Below, one piece after another: positions 25,940-34,966 of a stretch of DNA of 64,000 bases (its first letter is position 1; the number at the start of each line of letters is the position of its first letter). The notes under the pieces are model-generated. The model had not been told where the DNA came from. It saw nothing but the letters and a program-made list of their open reading frames with translations, and did no database searches. Position numbers and translations under genes: made by a program. This DNA is from Gammaproteobacteria bacterium (GTDB lineage: Bacteria > Pseudomonadota > Gammaproteobacteria > Magnimaribacterales > Magnimaribacteraceae). Location: positions 52,522-116,521 of the forward strand of contig SGZM01000001.1 of the NCBI GenBank assembly GCA_004214065.1, given 5' to 3'.

Positions 25940-26674
25940 ATGTTAAATAATTTAAAGTTACGATACTCTTTAATTTCCTTTCTAAGCCTCTTAACAGTTT
26001 TGACTTTGGAGGCTCCTGTTCTAGGATCTTACTCGCAAGAAAATAAATCTTTCATAAAGGAAGAGTTAGAATTCTTTTGGAAAGAAGATATGGCTGGATT
26101 TTCTATTTTTTTAGATAGAACTGAAACAAGATTGCCAAAGTACAAGAATTATTTCGAAGCGGCAGCAAAAAATTTAGATGTCCACTGGACTCTTCTTGCT
26201 GCTATTAGTTATCAGGAGTCACACTGGAATCCGAAAGCAATTTCTAATACCGGTGTAAGAGGAATGATGATGTTAACCCAAAAAACTGCAAAGGAAATGG
26301 GTATTAATAAAAGAACCGATGCAGAAGATAGTATTTATGGAGGGGCAAATTATTTTCAAAAAACAATGAACAGACTCCCGATCGAGATTTCTAAACTTGA
26401 TAAGATATGGATATCTTTGGCAGCTTATAATTTAGGTTTTAAAAATATTGAATTGGCAAGAGATCTTGCTGTGTCATCGAACCTAGATCCAAACCTATGG
26501 TCAGATGTTGCTTTATCATTAAAAGAAGTTTTACTTGAACGTTATGGCAAAGAATCTAAGGAGTTCGATAAGCATGATGAGGTTCTAAAATATGTAAAAC
26601 GAATAAATTTATATTACACAAGCTTGTCTATACTGTATAAAGATAAAGAATTACTTTTATTAGCTAAGAAGTAA
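25940..26674 (+). CDS. mltF: reduced MltF-like lytic transglycosylase
   Basis: Periplasmic murein lytic transglycosylase that cleaves glycan strands to 1,6-anhydromuramyl products. Residues 1-30 are a signal peptide. The SLT catalytic domain covers about 75-225, with catalytic Glu93 in SYQESHWNP, then [13 protein letters not shown] and AAYNLGFKN. Normal MltF is about 480-520 aa with an N-terminal substrate-binding-protein-like domain; here only about 45 residues lie between signal peptide and catalytic domain. Position beside purL argues for mltF ancestry. A good GGGGAG ribosome site precedes the ATG. Its last 15 bases overlap the converging uvrB. Confidence 0.85.
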   Translation: MLNNLKLRYSLISFLSLLTVLTLEAPVLGSYSQENKSFIKEELEFFWKEDMAGFSIFLDRTETRLPKYKNYFEAAAKNLDVHWTLLAAISYQESHWNPKAISNTGVRGMMMLTQKTAKEMGINKRTDAEDSIYGGANYFQKTMNRLPIEISKLDKIWISLAAYNLGFKNIELARDLAVSSNLDPNLWSDVALSLKEVLLERYGKESKEFDKHDEVLKYVKRINLYYTSLSILYKDKELLLLAKK

Positions 26675-28678
26675 TTTTTCTTTCAACTCCTCCACTCTAT
26701 CGCGATAACTAGCAGCTTCCTCAAACTCTAGATTTTTTGCATATTTATACATTTGATCTTCCAATCTTACGATCTCTTTCCTAACTTTTTCTGGGTTATC
26801 AAAACTTTCTATAGGTTCAAATGCAATATCTGCCAACTCATCTAACTTTCTTCGTGTTTTAGACTTACCTTTAACTGATCTAGCACCTTCCAAGATATCG
26901 CTAACACTCTTTTCAATCCCTTTAGGTTTTATAGAATGCTTAAGATTAAAAGCTTCTTGTATATCTCGCCTTCTATTAGTTTCTCCAATAGCTCTCTCCA
27001 TCGAACCAGTTATCTTATCTGCGTAAAGGATAGCTTTTCCTTCTATATGCCGTGCGGCACGACCTATTGTTTGGATTAATGAACTCTCTGATCTAAGGAA
27101 GCCTTCTTTATCAGCATCAAGAATAGCTACTAAAGCTACTTCAGGTATATCCAAACCTTCACGTAATAAGTTAATTCCAACTAAAACATCAAAAGCTCCT
27201 AATCTTAAATCTCTTATGATTTCTACTCGCTCAACAGTATCAATATCAGAATGCAAGTATCTAACTTTGGTACCATTTTCATCTAAATATTCTGTTAAGT
27301 CTTCAGCCATCCTTTTAGTCAAAACAGTTACAAGCACCCTGTATCCTTTCGCAACTATTTGATTGATCTCTTCTTGTAAATCATCTACCTGATGAGTTGC
27401 TGGCCTGATTTCTACTTCCGGATCAGTTAAACCTGTAGGCCGTGCAACCAATTCAGTGATATTTCCTGAATTTTCTATTTCATATTTTGCTGGTGTGGCT
27501 GATAAAAAAACTCTTTGTCCAGAAAGTTTTTCCCATTCATCAAACCTAAGGGGTCGATTGTCTAAAGCTACTGGTAACCTAAAACCATAATCTACTAAAG
27601 TTTGTTTTCTTGATCTATCGCCTCGATACATACCTCCTAGCTGTGGTAACGACACATGAGACTCATCAATAAAAACTAATGCATCTTGAGGCAGGTATTC
27701 ATAAAGAGTTGGCGGTGGCTCCCCAGGTTGTCTATCTGATAAAAATCTTGAGTAATTTTCAATACCAGAACAAAAACCAAGCTCCTTCAACATCTCAATA
27801 TCATATTTAGTTCTCTCTTCAAGTCTTTGTGCTTCTACTAATTTATTTTCCTTTCGCAAATAATCTAATCTCTCAACCAGCTCTTCTTTTATAAACTCTA
27901 TAGCCTGTAAAATTTTTTCTCTAGAGGTTACATAATGAGACTTAGGATAAATTGTAATCCTTGGAACCTCCTTAAATATCTCTCCAGTGAGAGGATCAAA
28001 GAGTTTTAAAGCTTCTATTTCATTACCAAACAATTCAATTCGTAAAGCTTCTTTTTCAGAATCTGCAGGAAATACATCTATTACATCGCCACGAACCCTA
28101 TACATTGATCGTTTAAAATCTATTTCGTTTCTTTGGTACTGTAGTTCAGCAAGCCTTCTTAGAAGCGTTCTTTGATCTACCTCATCACCTCTATCTAAAT
28201 GGAGTACCATTTGTAAGTAAGATTGAGGGTCACCCAATCCATAAATAGCCGACACAGATGCAACAATCACGACATCTCTTCTTTCCATTATTGCTTTTGT
28301 TGCCGATAGTCGCATTTGTTCAATATGTTCATTTATAGATGCGTCCTTCTCTATATAGATATCTGTTGTTGGGACATAAGCTTCGGGTTGATAGTAATCG
28401 TAGTAAGAAACAAAATATTCAACAGCGTTATTAGGAAAATACTCTTTAAATTCTCCATAAAGTTGCGCCGCCAATGTCTTATTATGTGCCATAACTATGG
28501 CAGGTCTTTGCACTTCTTGAATGACATTTGCCATAGTAAACGTCTTGCCTGACCCTGTAACTCCCAATAGAGTTTGGTTAAGCAATCCATCATTTAGGCC
28601 TTTGACTATTTCACTAATCGCCCTAGGTTGGTCCCCGGCCGGCTTGTAATTTGATACTAAATCGAATTTCTTTGACAT
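26660..28678 (-). CDS. uvrB: UvrABC system protein B
   Basis: DNA-damage-verifying helicase-like subunit of nucleotide excision repair. Walker A is [11 protein letters not shown], and the beta-hairpin that inserts into DNA reads [12 protein letters not shown]. Helicase motifs [16 protein letters not shown] and QTIGRAARH follow. The C-terminal UVR domain that contacts UvrC is complete ([23 protein letters not shown]). Length (672 aa) equals E. coli UvrB. No LexA box was seen within the 53 bases upstream, so it may not be SOS-controlled here. It is divergent from tRNA-Asn. Confidence 0.98.
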   Translation of the reverse strand: MSKKFDLVSNYKPAGDQPRAISEIVKGLNDGLLNQTLLGVTGSGKTFTMANVIQEVQRPAIVMAHNKTLAAQLYGEFKEYFPNNAVEYFVSYYDYYQPEAYVPTTDIYIEKDASINEHIEQMRLSATKAIMERRDVVIVASVSAIYGLGDPQSYLQMVLHLDRGDEVDQRTLLRRLAELQYQRNEIDFKRSMYRVRGDVIDVFPADSEKEALRIELFGNEIEALKLFDPLTGEIFKEVPRITIYPKSHYVTSREKILQAIEFIKEELVERLDYLRKENKLVEAQRLEERTKYDIEMLKELGFCSGIENYSRFLSDRQPGEPPPTLYEYLPQDALVFIDESHVSLPQLGGMYRGDRSRKQTLVDYGFRLPVALDNRPLRFDEWEKLSGQRVFLSATPAKYEIENSGNITELVARPTGLTDPEVEIRPATHQVDDLQEEINQIVAKGYRVLVTVLTKRMAEDLTEYLDENGTKVRYLHSDIDTVERVEIIRDLRLGAFDVLVGINLLREGLDIPEVALVAILDADKEGFLRSESSLIQTIGRAARHIEGKAILYADKITGSMERAIGETNRRRDIQEAFNLKHSIKPKGIEKSVSDILEGARSVKGKSKTRRKLDELADIAFEPIESFDNPEKVRKEIVRLEDQMYKYAKNLEFEEAASYRDRVEELKEKLLLS

Positions 28679-28717
28679 ATTTTTACAAAAAATATTATAC
28701 GCTGAGATTGGAAGCGT

Positions 28718-28723
28718 TATAAT
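28718..28723 (+). promoter_or_regulatory. probable tRNA-Asn -10 box
   Basis: TATAAT nine bases before the mature tRNA 5' end, preceded by GCGT. The -35 region (around 28695) is poor, so this is a partial promoter call. Confidence 0.5.
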
Positions 28724-28731
28724 TACTATAT

Positions 28732-28807
28732 TCCCCGATAGCTCAGTTGGTAGAGCAAATGACTGTTAATCATTGGGTCGCTGGTTCGAGCCCAGCTCGG
28801 GGAGCCA
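28732..28807 (+). tRNA. tRNA-Asn (anticodon GTT)
   Basis: A 76-nt cloverleaf. Acceptor stem TCCCCGA (28732-28738) pairs with TCGGGGA (28797-28803), then discriminator G and encoded CCA at 28805-28807. The anticodon loop CTGTTAA gives GTT. The T-arm is CTGGTTCGAGCCCAG and the D-arm GCTCAGTTGGTAGAGC. A strong terminator follows at once, so it is transcribed alone. Confidence 0.98.
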
Positions 28808-28813
28808 TACATT

Positions 28814-28842
28814 AGGCCCACTGAAAACGTGGGCCTTTTTTT
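28814..28842 (+). terminator. Rho-independent terminator after tRNA-Asn
   Basis: The stem AGGCCCAC / GTGGGCCT has an 8-bp perfect match around loop TGAAAAC and is followed by seven T. It is one of only a few strong terminators in the window. Confidence 0.92.
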
Positions 28843-28865
28843 ATTGTGATAGTATTAACTAATAT

Positions 28866-29594
28866 ATGCCAGCAAAATTATTTAATCCCAATTCAGAAGA
28901 TCCTTTTGTATTCAGCCGGTCAAGAATAGATAATTTCTTGGAATGCAAAAGATGTTTTTATCTAACAAATAAAGCTGGTATTGCTAGACCGCCCTCTTTT
29001 CCTTTTAACCTTAATAATGCAGTTGATGAGCTCTTAAAAAATGAATTCGACACTTACAGAGAGAGAAAGGAGCCTCATCCAATCATGATAGAGAATAACC
29101 TTAAAGCCCTTCCATACCAACATCCAGATCTTGAAGAATGGCGAGAGTCATTGAGACATGGAATTAAGCGATTTCATAAAGAAACTAATCTGATTTTAAG
29201 AGGTGGTTTAGATGACTTATGGATTAATACAGAAACAAATCAACTAATAGTTGTAGATTACAAAGCAACATCCAAGAAAGGAGAAGTCAGTATCGATGCT
29301 GACTGGCAAATAGGTTACAAAAGGCAAATAGAATTTTATCAATGGTTACTCAGGGGTAATGCGTTTGACGTATCAGATATTGGATATTTTGTTTATTGCA
29401 ATGGTATTTCTGAGAAAGATGAATTCAATAATATACTTGAATTTAAAACTAAGCTCATACCGTATAAAGGTAATGATTCATGGGTTGAACCAACACTATA
29501 TGATTTAAAGGAAACTCTTATGAAAGATGAAATTCCTGATGCAGATCCCAAGTGCAGTTATTGTTCATACGTTAAAAAAACTTTGATGATTTAG
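28866..29594 (+). CDS. PD-(D/E)XK nuclease family protein (RecB/Cas4-like)
   Basis: Protein of 242 aa with the RecB-type nuclease fold. The N-terminal entry motif is FSRSRIDNFLECKRCFYL. The catalytic residues are Asp116 (GGLDDLW), Asp131 and Lys133 (VVDYKATS), with motif QIEFYQWLL (Gln154, Tyr158). Cysteines pair as Cys27/Cys30 near the start and Cys230/Cys233 near the end (PKCSYC), spaced like the terminal cysteines of Cas4/AddB nucleases that bind Fe-S, although Cas4 usually has one plus three. There is no helicase or CRISPR gene nearby. It stands alone between tRNA-Asn and the converging cysS. Role unknown; DNA repair or processing is likely. Confidence 0.83.
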   Translation: MPAKLFNPNSEDPFVFSRSRIDNFLECKRCFYLTNKAGIARPPSFPFNLNNAVDELLKNEFDTYRERKEPHPIMIENNLKALPYQHPDLEEWRESLRHGIKRFHKETNLILRGGLDDLWINTETNQLIVVDYKATSKKGEVSIDADWQIGYKRQIEFYQWLLRGNAFDVSDIGYFVYCNGISEKDEFNNILEFKTKLIPYKGNDSWVEPTLYDLKETLMKDEIPDADPKCSYCSYVKKTLMI

Positions 29595-29595
29595 A

Positions 29596-30966
29596 TCAAG
29601 CTTTCTTCCAGGTGGTTCCAGATTCTTTATCTTCAAGAATTATGCCCTTGTCTAAAAGCTCATCTCTTATCCTGTCTGATAGCTCAAAATCTTTTTCTTC
29701 TCTTGCTTGATTTCTCTTCAAAATATAACTTTCAATTTCTTCGTCACTGATACCAATTCCTTCTGTAAAGTAATTTTTAGCTTTGTCTTGAAGTAGTCCC
29801 AAAATACTAGAGAGACTAACTAGTTCTTTAGCCAGCGAAGATGCTTCTTGAAATTTATTTTTTTTCTTGAGGGTATTAATTTGTCGAGCAATTTCAAATA
29901 AAACTGATATAGCTGAGGGTGTATTAAAGTCATCTCCCATAGCTTTATGAAATTTATCAGAATACTTTGTTTGAAAATATTCTTTAGTTTCATACTCAAG
30001 ATCTTGCAAAGAGTTATAAAGTCTATCTAAAGAATTCTTTGCTTCATTCAATCCAACTTCCGAATAATTTAGAGGGCTCCTGTAATGATTAGATATCAAG
30101 AAGAGACGCAAGACCTCCGGTGAATTAATCTCAAGAGCATCTTTTATTGTTACAAAGTTCTTAAGAGATTTTGACATTTTCTCTTTATCAATCCTTAGAG
30201 ATCCAGTATGCATCCATACTTTAGCAAACTCTTTACCCGTTACACATTCAGACTGAGCAATCTCATTTTCGTGATGCGGAAACTTCAGATCAGATCCTCC
30301 TCCATGAATATCAAAAGTCTCACCCAATGCATCCATGCTCATTGCTGAGCATTCAATGTGCCAACCTGGTCTGCCAGCACCCCAAGGCGAGTCCCACTTC
30401 AGCCCCTCAGTATTTTTTTTCCAAAGAACAAAATCAGCAGGATTCTTCTTATCTGTATCAACTTCAACTCTTGCGCCCGCCAACATGTCCTCTAAGTTTC
30501 TTCTCGATAATTTCCCATAAGAATCAAAAGATTCAGCTGAGAAATAAACATCTGAATCTCCTTCGTAAGCGTGTCCTTTCTCCAAAAGAATTTCGATTAG
30601 AGAAATGATGGAGTCGATATTATCAGTTGCTCTTGGTTCTAAATCAGGTTCGATCATACCCAATGACATAAAATCCTCATTCATTGAATCTATGTATTTT
30701 TCTGTTAATTCTTTTGGAGAAATATTAAGTTCTTCTGCCCTGGCTATAATTTTGTCATCTACATCAGTTATATTCCTTATGTAGTGCACTTCGTAGTTAA
30801 TACTTCTCAAATATCTGACTATAAGGTCAAACGATATAAAAGTTCTTGCATGACCAATATGAGTATCGTCATAAACTGTCATGCCACAAACATACATCTT
30901 GATCTTATTTTTTTCTATAGGTATAAGATTTTCTTTCTTACCTGATAACGTATTAAAAACTTTCAC
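29596..30966 (-). CDS. cysS: cysteine--tRNA ligase
   Basis: Class I synthetase charging tRNA-Cys. The zinc-site Cys28 lies in MYVCGMTVYDDTHIGHARTF, which also contains the HIGH-like motif. Further zinc ligands are in GWHIECSAMS and the HHENEIAQSE block, and the KMSKSLKNF signature is present. Length (456 aa) is normal. Start is GTG at 30966, overlapping the gltX stop as GTGA, so the two synthetase genes are translated together. It converges on the nuclease gene with one base between the stop codons. Confidence 0.97.
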   Translation of the reverse strand: MKVFNTLSGKKENLIPIEKNKIKMYVCGMTVYDDTHIGHARTFISFDLIVRYLRSINYEVHYIRNITDVDDKIIARAEELNISPKELTEKYIDSMNEDFMSLGMIEPDLEPRATDNIDSIISLIEILLEKGHAYEGDSDVYFSAESFDSYGKLSRRNLEDMLAGARVEVDTDKKNPADFVLWKKNTEGLKWDSPWGAGRPGWHIECSAMSMDALGETFDIHGGGSDLKFPHHENEIAQSECVTGKEFAKVWMHTGSLRIDKEKMSKSLKNFVTIKDALEINSPEVLRLFLISNHYRSPLNYSEVGLNEAKNSLDRLYNSLQDLEYETKEYFQTKYSDKFHKAMGDDFNTPSAISVLFEIARQINTLKKKNKFQEASSLAKELVSLSSILGLLQDKAKNYFTEGIGISDEEIESYILKRNQAREEKDFELSDRIRDELLDKGIILEDKESGTTWKKA

Positions 30967-32369
30967 AGCTCAGATGCCTCTTTTAATCTTTTTAGAACTT
31001 GCTCTGTACCAATTAAATTAACAACTCTATCCAGTTCTGGGCCTTTAGTTTGACCTGTAATTGCGCATCTTAAAGGCATGAATAGTTCTTTTCCTTTCTT
31101 GCCAGTTATAGAACCAATATTTTTAGCTGTTTCATTCCAGTCTAGGATGTCAGATGGGATAGCATCACATGCTTGAAGGTAGAACTCCTTTCCAGCGGAC
31201 CTCATGATATTAATAATCTCCTCTCTTTGTACCAATGGAGTTAAGAATAAGTTATTTAAATACTCTTGAGCCTCATGGGGAAAATTAATGTTATCTTTAA
31301 TTAGAGCAACAAAATTTTCGTTATTAACTAAAGCAGGCAACCCTTCGAGGGAATCTTGCAGCCAAATACTACATTCATTTATATTCAATTCTTCAACCGC
31401 TTTCTTTTGCCAATATAGGAGTTGATCCATATCGAATTTACTTGGTGAACTGGAAATATTATCTATTTTGAATTCATCTGCTAGCTCACTATGAGTCTTC
31501 AGATCATTATCAACTATGGTATGACCAACTCTAGAAAGATAATTACTAACAGCAATAGGTAAATATCCTTGCTCCCTTAAATCATTAATTGAAATACTGC
31601 CGTTCCTTTTCGATAAAGGAGCTCCATCTGAACCCGTAAAAAGTGAAACATGAGCATATTTTGGCAATGAAAGACCCAGCGCTTCAAGAAGTGCTATTTG
31701 TCTGGGTGTATTACTAAGATGATCGTCTCCTCTCAGTACAAGATCAACTCCCATTAATGAATCATCAATTGCATTCGCAAACATGAAAGTGGGCGTATTA
31801 TCTTTTTTTCTTACAATAAAATCATCGAGATCATCAGTAGAAAAAGACTGCTTCCCCTTAACTAAATCTTGAAACTCGATTTTGCTATCTTTGGGGATCC
31901 TAAATCTATATACCGGTTTGTTTCCTTTATCCAGTTCTTCTTTTACTTCTTTTTCAGTGGCATCAGACCAAACTCCTGTATAGCGAGGCGGCTGCCCAGA
32001 TGCAATTTGATTTCGTCTAATAATTTTTAGTTCCTCTTCACTAGTGAAGCAAGGGTATATAAGGTTCTTTTCTAAAAGAGCCTTGTAAAACTCTTCATAT
32101 AAATCGATTCTCTCAGATTGATAATAAGAATCTTCATTGCCACCTACTTCTGGACCTTCATCCCAATCTAAGCCCATCCATTTCAAGTCATTACAAATTG
32201 CTGTAGAAAACTCCTTTTTAGACCTTTCTAAGTCTGTATCTTCAATTCTTAGGAGAAAAGATCCATTATCCTTCTTTGCTATAAGCGAACTAAAAAGAGA
32301 TGTACGTAGATTTCCAAGATGCAAAAGACCTGTTGGACTGGGACAAAATCTAGTTTTATTTACCTTCAT
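30963..32369 (-). CDS. gltX: glutamate--tRNA ligase
   Basis: Class I synthetase charging tRNA-Glu. The HIGH-type motif is in RFCPSPTGLLHLGN and the KMSKS-type motif in GAPLSKRNGS. Length is 468 aa from ATG 32369. The frame stays open up to 32426, but the family begins with MKVNKTRFCPSPTG, and a TATAAT box lies inside the longer version, so 32369 is preferred. It is cotranscribed with cysS and divergent from the ppiB-lpxH pair. Confidence 0.97.
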   Translation of the reverse strand: MKVNKTRFCPSPTGLLHLGNLRTSLFSSLIAKKDNGSFLLRIEDTDLERSKKEFSTAICNDLKWMGLDWDEGPEVGGNEDSYYQSERIDLYEEFYKALLEKNLIYPCFTSEEELKIIRRNQIASGQPPRYTGVWSDATEKEVKEELDKGNKPVYRFRIPKDSKIEFQDLVKGKQSFSTDDLDDFIVRKKDNTPTFMFANAIDDSLMGVDLVLRGDDHLSNTPRQIALLEALGLSLPKYAHVSLFTGSDGAPLSKRNGSISINDLREQGYLPIAVSNYLSRVGHTIVDNDLKTHSELADEFKIDNISSSPSKFDMDQLLYWQKKAVEELNINECSIWLQDSLEGLPALVNNENFVALIKDNINFPHEAQEYLNNLFLTPLVQREEIINIMRSAGKEFYLQACDAIPSDILDWNETAKNIGSITGKKGKELFMPLRCAITGQTKGPELDRVVNLIGTEQVLKRLKEASEL

Positions 32370-32406
32370 GTCCTTAATATATTGGAAGCTTAACCATAAA
32401 GTTCGT

Positions 32407-32412
32407 ATTATA
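32407..32412 (-). promoter_or_regulatory. probable gltX-cysS -10 box
   Basis: Reads TATAAT on the minus strand, about 38 bases before the preferred gltX ATG. The -35 (around 32430) is weak. It helps choose the shorter gltX start. Confidence 0.4.
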
Positions 32413-32443
32413 GCCTCCTCACGCATATGAATTTAAAAGAAAT

Positions 32444-33034
32444 ATGAACAAACTCACTTCCATCTTAAGCTTAGTAACAATTTTTATTGGGCTTTCATGG
32501 ATTGTGGGCTGTTCTCAAAATGAAAAGGAGATAAAAGTGATAACTTTTGAAACAACACTAGGCCCAATAGTAATAGAGCTTTTTGAAGAAGAAGCACCTG
32601 TAACATCAAAAAACTTCTTAGAGTATGCAGAAAGTGGTTTTTTTAATGGAACCTTATTCCACAGAGTTATACCAGGTTTTGTTATACAGGGTGGAGGAAT
32701 GGAACCTGGTATGGTTAACAAAGAAGGCAATCCCCCCATTATGAATGAGGCAAATAATGGTTTAAAAAACCTCAAGTGGACTTTATCAATGGCTCGTACC
32801 AATGATCCACATTCAGCGAGCTCTCAATTCTTCATCAACCTAGTAAATAATGTCTCTTTAGATCACACAGAAGAAACTATTCAAGGTTGGGGTTACGCAG
32901 TCTTTGGGGAAGTTGTCGATGGCTTTGAAACTGTTGAAGCTATTGCCTCTGCTGCTACAGGTTCCTCTGGGTTTCACCAAGACGTACCTCTGCAAGAAAT
33001 TTCTATAATAGACACTAAAGTCACTACCGAATAA
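32444..33034 (+). CDS. ppiB: cyclophilin-type peptidyl-prolyl isomerase, lipoprotein
   Basis: Catalyses cis-trans isomerisation of prolyl bonds. The cyclophilin core is complete: ELFEEEAPVTSKNF, FHRVIPGFVIQGG with the catalytic Arg, MARTNDPHSASSQFFINL and YAVFGEVVDGFE. Residues 1-22 form a lipoprotein signal peptide ending in IVG-Cys23, so the enzyme should be anchored in the envelope and act in the periplasm, unlike cytoplasmic E. coli PpiB. The neighbour lpxH, 19 bases downstream, repeats the E. coli ppiB-lpxH order. Length is 196 aa including the signal. Confidence 0.93.
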   Translation: MNKLTSILSLVTIFIGLSWIVGCSQNEKEIKVITFETTLGPIVIELFEEEAPVTSKNFLEYAESGFFNGTLFHRVIPGFVIQGGGMEPGMVNKEGNPPIMNEANNGLKNLKWTLSMARTNDPHSASSQFFINLVNNVSLDHTEETIQGWGYAVFGEVVDGFETVEAIASAATGSSGFHQDVPLQEISIIDTKVTTE

Positions 33035-33053
33035 ATAATTTAAAAAAGAAAGA

Positions 33054-33776
33054 ATGGCTTACTGTTTTATATCTGATCTCCACTTACAAGAAAGTAGGCC
33101 AGATATTACTAAAGCATTTCTAGACTTTCTTGACGATACTGCCTCTAAAGCAGAAAAGCTATATATCCTTGGTGATTTATTTGAAGCCTGGATAGGCGAT
33201 GATGATCAAAATAATTTCATCTCCGAAATCCGAGCAGCCCTGCTAAAAACAAACAAGACTACAAAAATCTTTTTCCTAAATGGTAATAGGGATTTCTTGA
33301 TTGGAACGGAATTTGCATCTTCCTCTGGTTTCGAAATTCTTAATGATCCCACTATTGAAGAAATGTTTGGAAACAATGTTCTCCTAATGCATGGAGATTT
33401 ACTGTGTACAGAAGATCATGATTATCAGGCCTTTAGAAAGACTAGTAGAGATCCTAAATGGCAAGATGAATTTCTGAATAAGTCTATTCAGGAGAGGCGA
33501 GAAATTGCTCATAATCTCAGGACCATTAGTAAAGAGGCAACTGAGATTAAGAAAGAAGAAATTATGGATGTATCTACAGCTGAAGTTATTAGAATAATGG
33601 AAGAGTCTTCCGTCAATCTGCTAATACATGGCCATACACATAGGCCAAAATCTCATAAGATTAAAGTCAATGATCAACCCGCTGAAAGGATTGTTTTAGG
33701 AGATTGGGATGCATACGGCTGGTATATATGGATGGACTCCAGCTCTTGCGAGTTAAAAAATTTTTCTATCTCCTAG
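33054..33776 (+). CDS. lpxH: UDP-2,3-diacylglucosamine diphosphatase
   Basis: Hydrolyses UDP-2,3-diacylglucosamine to lipid X and UMP, the fourth step of lipid A synthesis, at the inner membrane face. It is a calcineurin-type metallophosphatase with metal ligands in ISDLHL, GDLFEAWIGDDD, NGNRDFL, MHGDLLC and HGHTHRP. Length is 240 aa, as in E. coli. It shows that the organism makes lipid A and so is a Gram-negative. Its last 11 bases overlap the converging membrane-protein gene. Confidence 0.96.
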   Translation: MAYCFISDLHLQESRPDITKAFLDFLDDTASKAEKLYILGDLFEAWIGDDDQNNFISEIRAALLKTNKTTKIFFLNGNRDFLIGTEFASSSGFEILNDPTIEEMFGNNVLLMHGDLLCTEDHDYQAFRKTSRDPKWQDEFLNKSIQERREIAHNLRTISKEATEIKKEEIMDVSTAEVIRIMEESSVNLLIHGHTHRPKSHKIKVNDQPAERIVLGDWDAYGWYIWMDSSSCELKNFSIS

Positions 33777-34425
33777 AAACAAAAAACAACTGAAACAATA
33801 GTCCAATAATTAAAGTCAACATCCCCAAAATAACTCTTGGATCACTGTAATAGCCAATTGGTTCAACGGGGAATGCAATTGTCTTTTTTAATGCAGCAAT
33901 TTTAAAAGCATGCCTATCCCTCATGTTGGGATGAGTAACTACCTCCATGAATGCTCTACGGCTTTTATACCTCATTAAAGCTGCTTGATCCCAAGTCTCT
34001 GCCCCTTCGATGCCAACTATATCCATAGAGTCCCAGATAGCATAACCTCCAAAGATTGGGTGTGAGGCTCTTTTTAGAAGATTTGGCCACATATGCTCCA
34101 TGTATCTAGACATCAGTTGATCAGCTGACTCTCCTGAATTTGCACCCGCTACATCTTCGGGATTCTTATTCATTTCTATACTATTCACCATAATGAATTG
34201 CCTTCCGGTATCTTGCTCCATAAACTTTCGGAGAAAATCTTTTCTTAGCTCAGATGAGATATAAAAGTCATCCTCGGAGCCTGAAGACATTTCGAAATTT
34301 CTTAAATTTTGATCATACTTAATTAGGAAATCCTGTATTTCGTCTTCACTTAGCTTTCCACCCATATCCGTATACCAGAAGAAAAAGCATGCATAAATCG
34401 TTACTAAAATTAACCAAGTTTTCAT
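33766..34425 (-). CDS. membrane protein with alpha/beta-barrel-like domain, unknown
   Basis: Protein of 219 aa without a name I can assign. Hydrophobic helices lie at residues 2-18 and about 196-216, bracketing a soluble region. That region includes PIFGGYAIWDSMDIVGIEGAETWDQ and MRYKSRRAFMEVVTHPNMRDRHAFKIAALKKT. This pattern (Trp-Asp, RYxSRxAFxE, then RxAAL) resembles the dimeric alpha/beta-barrel proteins of the DUF1330/EthD type, here apparently tethered to the membrane. It lies between lpxH (overlapping tails) and the umuDC operon, and its start is about 70 bases from the LexA box. Confidence 0.65.
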   Translation of the reverse strand: MKTWLILVTIYACFFFWYTDMGGKLSEDEIQDFLIKYDQNLRNFEMSSGSEDDFYISSELRKDFLRKFMEQDTGRQFIMVNSIEMNKNPEDVAGANSGESADQLMSRYMEHMWPNLLKRASHPIFGGYAIWDSMDIVGIEGAETWDQAALMRYKSRRAFMEVVTHPNMRDRHAFKIAALKKTIAFPVEPIGYYSDPRVILGMLTLIIGLLFQLFFVSRR

Positions 34426-34473
34426 ATTTATTATTATCGAATATCTTTTCTTTATTAATAGTAGGTTAAAAGC

Positions 34474-34500
34474 TTTACAAAATCATCCTTTAATTATACT
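34474..34500 (+). promoter_or_regulatory. probable umuDC promoter
   Basis: The -35 TTTACA (34474-34479) and the -10 TATACT (34495-34500) are separated by 15 bases. The -10 overlaps the LexA operator, a normal arrangement for SOS genes. The short spacer makes the exact -10 uncertain. Confidence 0.5.
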
Positions 34501-34517
34501 GTATATATATACAGTAT
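34496..34517. promoter_or_regulatory. LexA box (SOS operator) of umuDC
   Basis: CTGT-ATATATAT-ACAG (34499-34514) is the exact gammaproteobacterial LexA consensus. With its flanks it is a perfect 22-bp palindrome. It ends 18 bases before the umuD ATG. The cognate repressor gene lexA is in this window at 61124-61729. Confidence 0.93.
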
Positions 34518-34534
34518 TAATTTATAAAACCCTT

Positions 34535-34963
34535 ATGAAAATTGACTATCTGGGCGATGCATCAGAGGAGGATTTATCCCTTCTAGAGATCCCCTATTTT
34601 TTGAATACTGTTCGGGTAGGTTGGCCAAGTCCAGCTGATGATTATGTAGAAAGGCCTATAGATCTGAATGAATACTTAATTAAAAATTCAGCTGCCACAT
34701 ATTTTGTTCGCGTAAGTGGAGATTCAATGATAAATGCACATATAGGAGATGGAGCTATCCTTGTGGTAGATAGAAGCATAGAGCCAAGTCATAACAAAAT
34801 TGTCATCGCATCAATCGATGGATCGTATGCATGCAAGCGGTTATTAATGAAACCAAAGATATGTCTCATGTCTGAAAATCCAAAATATCCGCCCATACTG
34901 ATCAGTCAAGAAGAGGAGTTAGAGATAGCGGGTACAGTGATAGCCTCTATAAATCTTTACTAA
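34535..34963 (+). CDS. umuD: DNA polymerase V subunit UmuD (S24 autoprotease)
   Basis: SOS-induced partner of UmuC. RecA-assisted self-cleavage turns it into the active UmuD' form. The catalytic dyad is Ser64 (SGDSMI) and Lys101 (ACKRLL), matching E. coli Ser60/Lys97. The cleavage loop reads RVGWPSPADDYVE, so the scissile bond would be Val28-Gly29 where E. coli has Cys24-Gly25. Length is 142 aa (E. coli 139). It is followed by umuC after 3 bases and preceded by a perfect LexA box. Confidence 0.95.
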   Translation: MKIDYLGDASEEDLSLLEIPYFLNTVRVGWPSPADDYVERPIDLNEYLIKNSAATYFVRVSGDSMINAHIGDGAILVVDRSIEPSHNKIVIASIDGSYACKRLLMKPKICLMSENPKYPPILISQEEELEIAGTVIASINLY

Positions 34964-34966
34964 GCT

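Noticed and set aside
32370..32426. 19-codon N-terminal extension of gltX
   Set aside because: The synthetase family starts at MKVNKTRFCPSPTG and a TATAAT box lies in the extension, so ATG 32369 is used.
34503..34510. ATATATAT tract as a simple repeat
   Set aside because: It is the spacer of the LexA operator, not a repeat array.
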